NCBI GenBank assembly: GCA_004352715.1
Contig: SCFE01000067.1
Location: forward strand, 1,323,389-1,387,388
Origin: Hofstenia miamia
Taxonomy: Eukaryota > Xenacoelomorpha > Acoela
Direction of reading: 5' to 3'
Length of the DNA stretch: 64,000 nucleotides
This document shows positions 58,390 through 64,000 of this stretch, in pieces. A program made the position numbers and the translations under genes. Every line of letters begins with the position of its first letter. Position 1 is the first letter of the stretch. A model generated the notes under the pieces. The model saw nothing but the letters and a program-made list of their open reading frames with translations, did not search any database and was not told where the DNA came from.

Positions 58390-60070
58390 TAACAGAATTT
58401 GATTGCATAATAAGATTCAAAAGCAATTTATTGCTACAATAAACTAGTACAAAAAACAATGAACTACAAAACTACAAAAAGCTATTTACAAATATAATAA
58501 ATATATATAATATTTAAATGTGTGTGTGTTGTTTGTTGTGTGTGTGCATTTTATACAAAAAATTTCAAATGAATGTAGTGTATTATTGTCGTTAAGTAGG
58601 CATTGTCTATTAAAGAGGAATGTTCGCAATTTCTTTCTGAATTTTTTTTAATTTTTTTCAAATTTAATTTCTCTATTTAAGTTATTCCATAATTTAGTTG
58701 CTGTATGGTCAAAACTATTAAAATATTTATCCAAGCATAAAAATGTTTGAGAACGTTCATTTAATTTAATATATTGTTTGAAAAACGAAATTGCGGCCTG
58801 GCCAAATTTGAATTTAAATAATATTGATTGGTAATAAGAGGATAATATTTTGTATATTAATCGGTAATCGGATGCATTGTCATGTTTTTGTGCAAAATTC
58901 AGTGTTTTAAGGGACCAAATGAAAGCTTTAGACAGGAGGATGCGATGTTTTGAATTAATTTGTAAACAGGAATGAGCAATATTGAAAGTGCGAAAGGCAG
59001 AGTGCATTTATTAATTGTTTGTAGTGCGTATTTAAAATATTTCTGAGATGATAAAGAAACCTAACTCCAGAAGCTATTTTTTTAATTTTGGCCATTAAGA
59101 ATTGTTCGAAATTTAAATCATTGTCAATTTCAACACCTAAATAGTTAATAGATTCGCTTTGCTTTATTGGTACATTATTTTATTTTATTTCTATGTTTTT
59201 TGTGAGATTTCTGTTTCTCTTAGGGGAAAATATTATAAATTGTGTTCTTTCAATATTTACTTTGAATTGATTATTTGAGAAATATTTTGTTAAATATTCG
59301 ATGTCATATTGGAGATTTTTAGTTGTATTAAAGGCATTTATATCAGTACTTATAAGACAGGTATCTTCTGCATATTGATATATTTCACTGTTTCTTACCT
59401 GTTGAGCTATGTCATTAACATAGATTGCAAAAAGAATAGGTCCGGGAACTGCGCCCTGTGGAAACCTATGGTCCGTTATAATAAATTTGATTTTTTACCA
59501 TTAAGTATAACTCTTTGCTGTCGATTTTTAAGGAAAGTCATTATTAAGTTAACAGATTTGTTATCAAAGTTATAATATATTAATTTGTCCCTTAATATGT
59601 CAAAGTTCATTGAGTTAAAAGCTTTGCTCAAATCAAGGAGTGCAACACATCTACATTTGCTTAGGGTTAAATTAGATTTTATTTGTTCTGGTATTGATAA
59701 AATTGCATCTTGAGTGCTATAACCACTACGAAAACCAAATTGTTTTTTCGAAAGAATATTTTCAGATATCAAATATTCTTTTATTTGATTATTTAATAAT
59801 TTTTCAAATTGTTTACTAAAGGGTTGCCTATGCAAATAGGCCTATAATTTTGTGCATTTAGAGAGTCGCTTTTTTATATATAGGTCTTATGTCAGATTTC
59901 TTAAATATATCCGGGAATTCATTATCAATAATGCATTGGTTAAATGCGAATAGTAGATGTTTACTAAAGATATGAAAATGACGTTTAATAATAAAGATTG
60001 GAAGATTATAGAATGCCGTTGATTTATTTGTGTCTAAATTTTTTATTATGGTGGTTTCTAGTTCATTTGA
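58390..60070 (-). pseudogene. LINE family A reverse transcriptase copy, catalytic box YAED
   Basis: Frames 59476-59835 (FSKQFEKLLNNQI, KKQFGFRSGYSTQDAILSI, ALLDLSKAFNSMNFD), about 59040-59470 (PGPILFAIYVND, YQYAEDTCL, YLGVEID) and 58648-59007 (C-terminal tail, IKLNERSQTF, LWNNL) form one ORF2 with a few frameshifts. At 59363-59374 motif C is Y-A-E-D, not Y-A-D-D. The PQG box is also altered. It is closely related to the 8.9-9.9 kb copy. Confidence 0.8.
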
Positions 60071-60102
60071 ATTTATGAGTTTAAAAGAAAAGTATATTTT
60101 TC

Positions 60103-60560
60103 CTAGGAATTTATTAATATTTTTCTTTCTCTTATATTTGTGAAAATTGAAATTGTCAAGTTCCTTAAATCAGGTGAGATATCAGAATTTTTTAAGATAA
60201 TAGGGAAGTTATTCTCGATAATGCATTGATTAAATGCTACAAGAAGATATAGTCCAAAAATGTCAAAATAGTTTTTAATTACCCAGCATGGCAAATGGCT
60301 AGAGCCACACGATTTATTACTATCAAGATTTTTTACCGCTTGTTTCAAATCATAGTATGATATTAAACTAAAAGTAAATTCAGAATTTACACTTTTCACA
60401 ATTTTTATCGGTTGGCTATTGTTAGTTTCACGCTCAATGTTAAATTTACCCATTTTTTCAAAAGTTTTGTTGAAAATAATTGCAATATCTTTCTTATTCT
60501 TATATATCCAATATGAACAATAAGCTTTAATTCCTGTATCAAATTCATGATAAAAGGTAA
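60103..60560 (-). pseudogene. LINE family A, further truncated copy (pre-RT and first finger)
   Basis: Reads FTFSLISYYDLKQAVKNLDS, NKSCGSSHLPCWVIKNYF and VAFNQCIIENNFP. This repeats the same domain already present at 59890-60060, so it belongs to a different insertion placed head to tail with the previous copy. It stops after the NSDISP segment. Confidence 0.65.
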
Positions 60561-60589
60561 TAAGTTCAAAATATACAAAAAATATAAAA

Positions 60590-61060
60590 TTACAACAATG
60601 AATTAGACAAGCTAGTATAAGTCAGGAAGTTTCTAGCTAGATCCACTAAAGAATCACTCATTTTCTTTGCTTTATAGAATATTGTATTTGATGTCATTCT
60701 TAGACAACCCTGATACGTAGTATCTTTGATGTTAATTGCATTCAAAGTTTTGGAGACAAATTCTACTGCTGAAACTTCTGATATATTTAAATTTAATACT
60801 GCATATTTGATGGCTTTTTTCAATTTTTTCTTTCTTTTGATACTTAGAAGATATAACCACACAGGTGCAGCATAGGTAATTAACGGTAAAATGTATGTTT
60901 TAAAAATGTACCAGCAGCTATCAGAATTGAAAAATTTGGCTATAAGCACTAAGTTATTGGTAATATGATAAATTTTTTTGACTATGCTGTTTACGTGTTT
61001 ACTAAAATTCAGTTTGTTATCGACAGTTACTCCCAAAAAAATTTAAGAAGTGTCCGTTTT
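60590..61060 (-). pseudogene. LINE family C, RT thumb and C-terminal region
   Basis: Reads GVTVDNKLNFSKHVNSIVKK, FKTYILPLITYAAPVW and LNAINIKDTTYQGCLRMTSN, the post-palm LGV...irs.LtYa.pvW order of a Jockey/CR1-type LINE. It is not close to families A or B. The palm and fingers are absent: an ORF1-like frame follows immediately upstream. Confidence 0.65.
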
Positions 61061-61109
61061 AATAACAGTATCGTTAAGAGTAAAGTTACTATCAATCAAT
61101 AAAATCAAT

Positions 61110-61553
61110 CTAATTCAATAGATTTATGAAACACAAATTGCTATAGCTATGTGCAAACTCTTCCAACTGAAAAAATTTGGAATTTATGCCATTGATATTA
61201 CATGAATAACCATAAGGAAAGGTGAAACGTGATACATTATCAGGTAAATCTTTATCTTTATCTTCTGAGGTAAGTCTCAAAGATACTTTACCACAATATT
61301 TATATAATTCTAAATTTCTAATGTTTAGATGTTCTTTAGGTATTCCTGTTTTTGATAATCCCCAGCATTTTTTCAACAATAATTTCTCTCTTATGCGTTC
61401 TTCATTTGTCAAAACGCGAGTAATAAACACCTTTTCTTTGTAATTTTTTAACTTGTATGCGTTAGCTAAAACTTTACGTGCATACCATTTCGTTTTAAAA
61501 GTAACCAACAGAGATCTTGTTCGAGAAATATCTTGATTATATTTACCAAGCAT
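61110..61553 (-). pseudogene. LINE ORF1-like RRM-type segment
   Basis: Reads SRTRSLLVTFKTKWYARKVL, KNYKEKVFITRVLTNEERIR and HLNIRNLELYKYCGKVS, the pattern of the RNA-binding fold in LINE ORF1 proteins (RPLLV.F, KR.VL, iFI...LT.EER). It lies just upstream of the RT thumb on the same strand, so endonuclease and most of the RT are missing between them. Confidence 0.55.
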
Positions 61554-61654
61554 CTAAATATCATCAATTTCAATAATAGTATCATCTACATGATGTAATA
61601 TATTTGCATGTGGTATTTAAAAGCATAGATTGATTTTCGTTCATTTGTAGATTC

Positions 61655-62060
61655 TGACAAATATTTTAATTATCTTTGCAAAATTTTTTTAAATCTAAAG
61701 TAACACTGTGGCTTGGTTATAGATGCTTCTTCAAAATTACTTTTAATCATGTCCATTGAAAATGCTGCCATTGTTATACTTAGGGCTGATCCCATTGCCA
61801 TTCCTTCAATTTGGTTGTAAATTTTATTATTAAAGAGGAATGGAGTATTAAGACAACACATTTAATAATTTACGCAGTTTTTCATGACTAATTGAAATTT
61901 GTTCTTCTGGAATAAGTTTTATGATGTGATCAATTGTCATTTTTACTGGGATGTTTGTAAACAAAGACTTAGCATCATAACTAACGAGAAATTCATCTTT
62001 TACATTTGAATCGAATGAATTTTCGATAAGTTGGAGAGAAAATGAGGAGTGACTTTCAGG
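61655..62060 (-). pseudogene. Penelope-like element RT, N-terminal half
   Basis: In order: LVSYDAKSLFTNIPV (motif A region), then after a frame change FLFNNKIYNQIEGMAMGSAL (the G-x-A-M-G-S box typical of Penelope RTs) and KPQCYFRF where R-Y-V-D-D should follow. It breaks off there. A 253-bp part is repeated at 62279-62531. Confidence 0.8.
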
Positions 62061-62531
62061 TTGTACTTTGTTGGAATGCTGGAATGTAGGGTTTTAATAA
62101 CTTGTCGAGCCATTATGTCAAACTTACATTTTGAAAATTCGTTGTTGATAATATAGAAACATCAATTACTAAATAAGCAACAAAGCATGATAACATTAAA
62201 TTTATTATAGTGTGAATGCAATAATTTTCAATTATAATAGTGTAGTCAATTGTAAATATTTACCCCGCATATTTATTNTGCCATTCCTTCAATTTGGTTG
62301 TAAATTTTATTATTAAAGAGGAATGGAGTATTAAGACAACACATTTAATAATTTACGCAGTTTTTCATGACTAATTGAAATTTGTTCTTCTGGAATAAGT
62401 TTTATGATGTGATCAATTGTCATTTTTACTGGGATGTTTGTAAACAAAGACTTAGCATCATAACTAACGAGAAATTCATCTTTTACATTTGAATCGAATG
62501 AATTTTCGATAAGTTGGAGAGAAAATGAGGA
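61796..62531. repeat. 253-bp identical duplication next to a 1-kb gap
   Basis: Bases 61796-62048 recur unchanged at 62279-62531. The second copy begins right after a single n (62278) and ends right at the 1000-N gap (62532-63531), which points to a redundant contig rather than a genomic duplication. Confidence 0.85.
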
Positions 62532-63531
62532 NNNNNNNNNNNNNNNNNNNNNNNNNNNNNNNNNNNNNNNNNNNNNNNNNNNNNNNNNNNNNNNNNNNNN
62601 NNNNNNNNNNNNNNNNNNNNNNNNNNNNNNNNNNNNNNNNNNNNNNNNNNNNNNNNNNNNNNNNNNNNNNNNNNNNNNNNNNNNNNNNNNNNNNNNNNNN
62701 NNNNNNNNNNNNNNNNNNNNNNNNNNNNNNNNNNNNNNNNNNNNNNNNNNNNNNNNNNNNNNNNNNNNNNNNNNNNNNNNNNNNNNNNNNNNNNNNNNNN
62801 NNNNNNNNNNNNNNNNNNNNNNNNNNNNNNNNNNNNNNNNNNNNNNNNNNNNNNNNNNNNNNNNNNNNNNNNNNNNNNNNNNNNNNNNNNNNNNNNNNNN
62901 NNNNNNNNNNNNNNNNNNNNNNNNNNNNNNNNNNNNNNNNNNNNNNNNNNNNNNNNNNNNNNNNNNNNNNNNNNNNNNNNNNNNNNNNNNNNNNNNNNNN
63001 NNNNNNNNNNNNNNNNNNNNNNNNNNNNNNNNNNNNNNNNNNNNNNNNNNNNNNNNNNNNNNNNNNNNNNNNNNNNNNNNNNNNNNNNNNNNNNNNNNNN
63101 NNNNNNNNNNNNNNNNNNNNNNNNNNNNNNNNNNNNNNNNNNNNNNNNNNNNNNNNNNNNNNNNNNNNNNNNNNNNNNNNNNNNNNNNNNNNNNNNNNNN
63201 NNNNNNNNNNNNNNNNNNNNNNNNNNNNNNNNNNNNNNNNNNNNNNNNNNNNNNNNNNNNNNNNNNNNNNNNNNNNNNNNNNNNNNNNNNNNNNNNNNNN
63301 NNNNNNNNNNNNNNNNNNNNNNNNNNNNNNNNNNNNNNNNNNNNNNNNNNNNNNNNNNNNNNNNNNNNNNNNNNNNNNNNNNNNNNNNNNNNNNNNNNNN
63401 NNNNNNNNNNNNNNNNNNNNNNNNNNNNNNNNNNNNNNNNNNNNNNNNNNNNNNNNNNNNNNNNNNNNNNNNNNNNNNNNNNNNNNNNNNNNNNNNNNNN
63501 NNNNNNNNNNNNNNNNNNNNNNNNNNNNNNN
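62532..63531. other. 1000-N assembly gap
   Basis: Exactly 1000 n, a placeholder size, inside Penelope-like sequence. Confidence 1.
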
Positions 63532-63536
63532 CGAAT

Positions 63537-64000
63537 TTCTTTATTAGTTTGTGTGGATAACCATTTTTCTGTAAGATAGTGTAGAGGTTTGATATTGAAT
63601 CACTTAAATTACTATAATTAGAAAAAATTTTAATAATTCGATTCAATAATCATTGAATAGTACTAGTCTTATATTTGATGTCACAGTATGATTTGAATGG
63701 AATGTATAAATCAGTGTTAGTAGGTTTTCTATAGATCATTGTTTCATAGTGATCTTTTTTCATCTTTAAGGTTACGTCAAGAAAATTAATTGTATTATTG
63801 TGTGATTTTTCAACACGTAAACTTCAGTTCTTCTAGACAGTTGTTTAGAAAACCATTAAATTCATCAATATCATTTGGATTTTCAAAGACAGTGAAAATT
63901 TCATCTACATAACGGTAATATAAACTTGGTTTTATTGGCAATGATTCTATCTTTGTTTCTAAAATATCCATTGCAAAACAAGCCATACTAGGGCCTAAGG
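63537..64000 (-). pseudogene. Penelope-like element RT, C-terminal half
   Basis: From the window edge the minus strand reads LGPSMACFAMDILETKIES, then YYRYVDEIFTVFEN (motif C at 63894-63911, V-D-E instead of V-D-D), NFLDVTLKM, YRKPTNTDLYIPF and NGYPHKLIKKF. These are the usual C-terminal RT motifs and the linker towards the GIY-YIG endonuclease. The N-terminal half would lie beyond the window. Because its C-terminus precedes the N-terminal half at 62.5 kb on this strand, the two are separate copies in head-to-tail order. Confidence 0.75.

Noticed and set aside
62483-63646. Long frames across the second 1000-N gap
   Set aside because: Composed of n; only the flanking Penelope-like sequence is informative.

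Overview
The window is AT-rich, intron-rich nuclear DNA of an invertebrate metazoan. The evidence is host exons with GT/AG splice sites, a class A GPCR, a probable ADAM17-type cysteine-rich exon, many (TA)n tracts and a mixed load of LINE, Ty3/Gypsy, Penelope-like, Tc1/mariner, hAT and Helitron remnants. Nothing identifies the species or phylum. No bacterial operon, CRISPR array, rRNA or tRNA was seen.

Left arm (1-14.8 kb): the 3' part of a plus-strand gene runs from 204 to 6159 in seven or eight phase-consistent exons, with a stop codon and a poly(A) signal. It is followed by a hAT transposase remnant. Next is a minus-strand Jockey/CR1-like LINE (about 8.34-11.86 kb) with an esterase-type ORF1, split by a Tc1 3' end and by assembly joins. 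A plus-strand RT relic, a small two-exon minus-strand gene end (13.55-14.03 kb) and a retroelement nuclease-like domain (14.14-14.76 kb) follow.

Middle (15-46 kb): three minus-strand exons at 31.5-31.9, 25.2-25.4 and 16.3-16.6 kb encode successive parts of one rhodopsin-like receptor. The first two join in phase; an exon for ECL2/TM5 appears to be missing from view. The introns hold MITEs (mariner-like, hAT-like) and a probable Helitron. At 33.5-35.9 kb lies a plus-strand R2/R4/NeSL-like LINE that keeps both flanks but has lost its catalytic palm. A LINE RT scrap and a lone ADAM17-like exon (37.7-37.9 kb) follow. From 38 to 46 kb I see almost nothing but AT-rich non-coding DNA.

Right arm (46-64 kb): a block of retroelements whose recognisable coding parts all read on the minus strand. 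It holds a LINE with a zinc-finger ORF1, EN and RT, split by a 1.3-kb insertion; a deleted Ty3/Gypsy element (gag, protease, partial RT, partial integrase); a 95-100 bp minisatellite running into a 1-kb gap; several pieces of the first LINE family; a second LINE fragment joining ORF1-like and RT-thumb sequence; and two Penelope-like RT halves in head-to-tail order at the window edge.

The assembly is visibly imperfect. Three sized N-gaps are flanked by direct copies of the same sequence, a fourth duplicate block lies next to a 1-kb gap, and five single-n joins sit in repeats. Some apparent duplications and truncations are therefore probably not biological. I found no convincing new biological system; the best leads are listed as findings.
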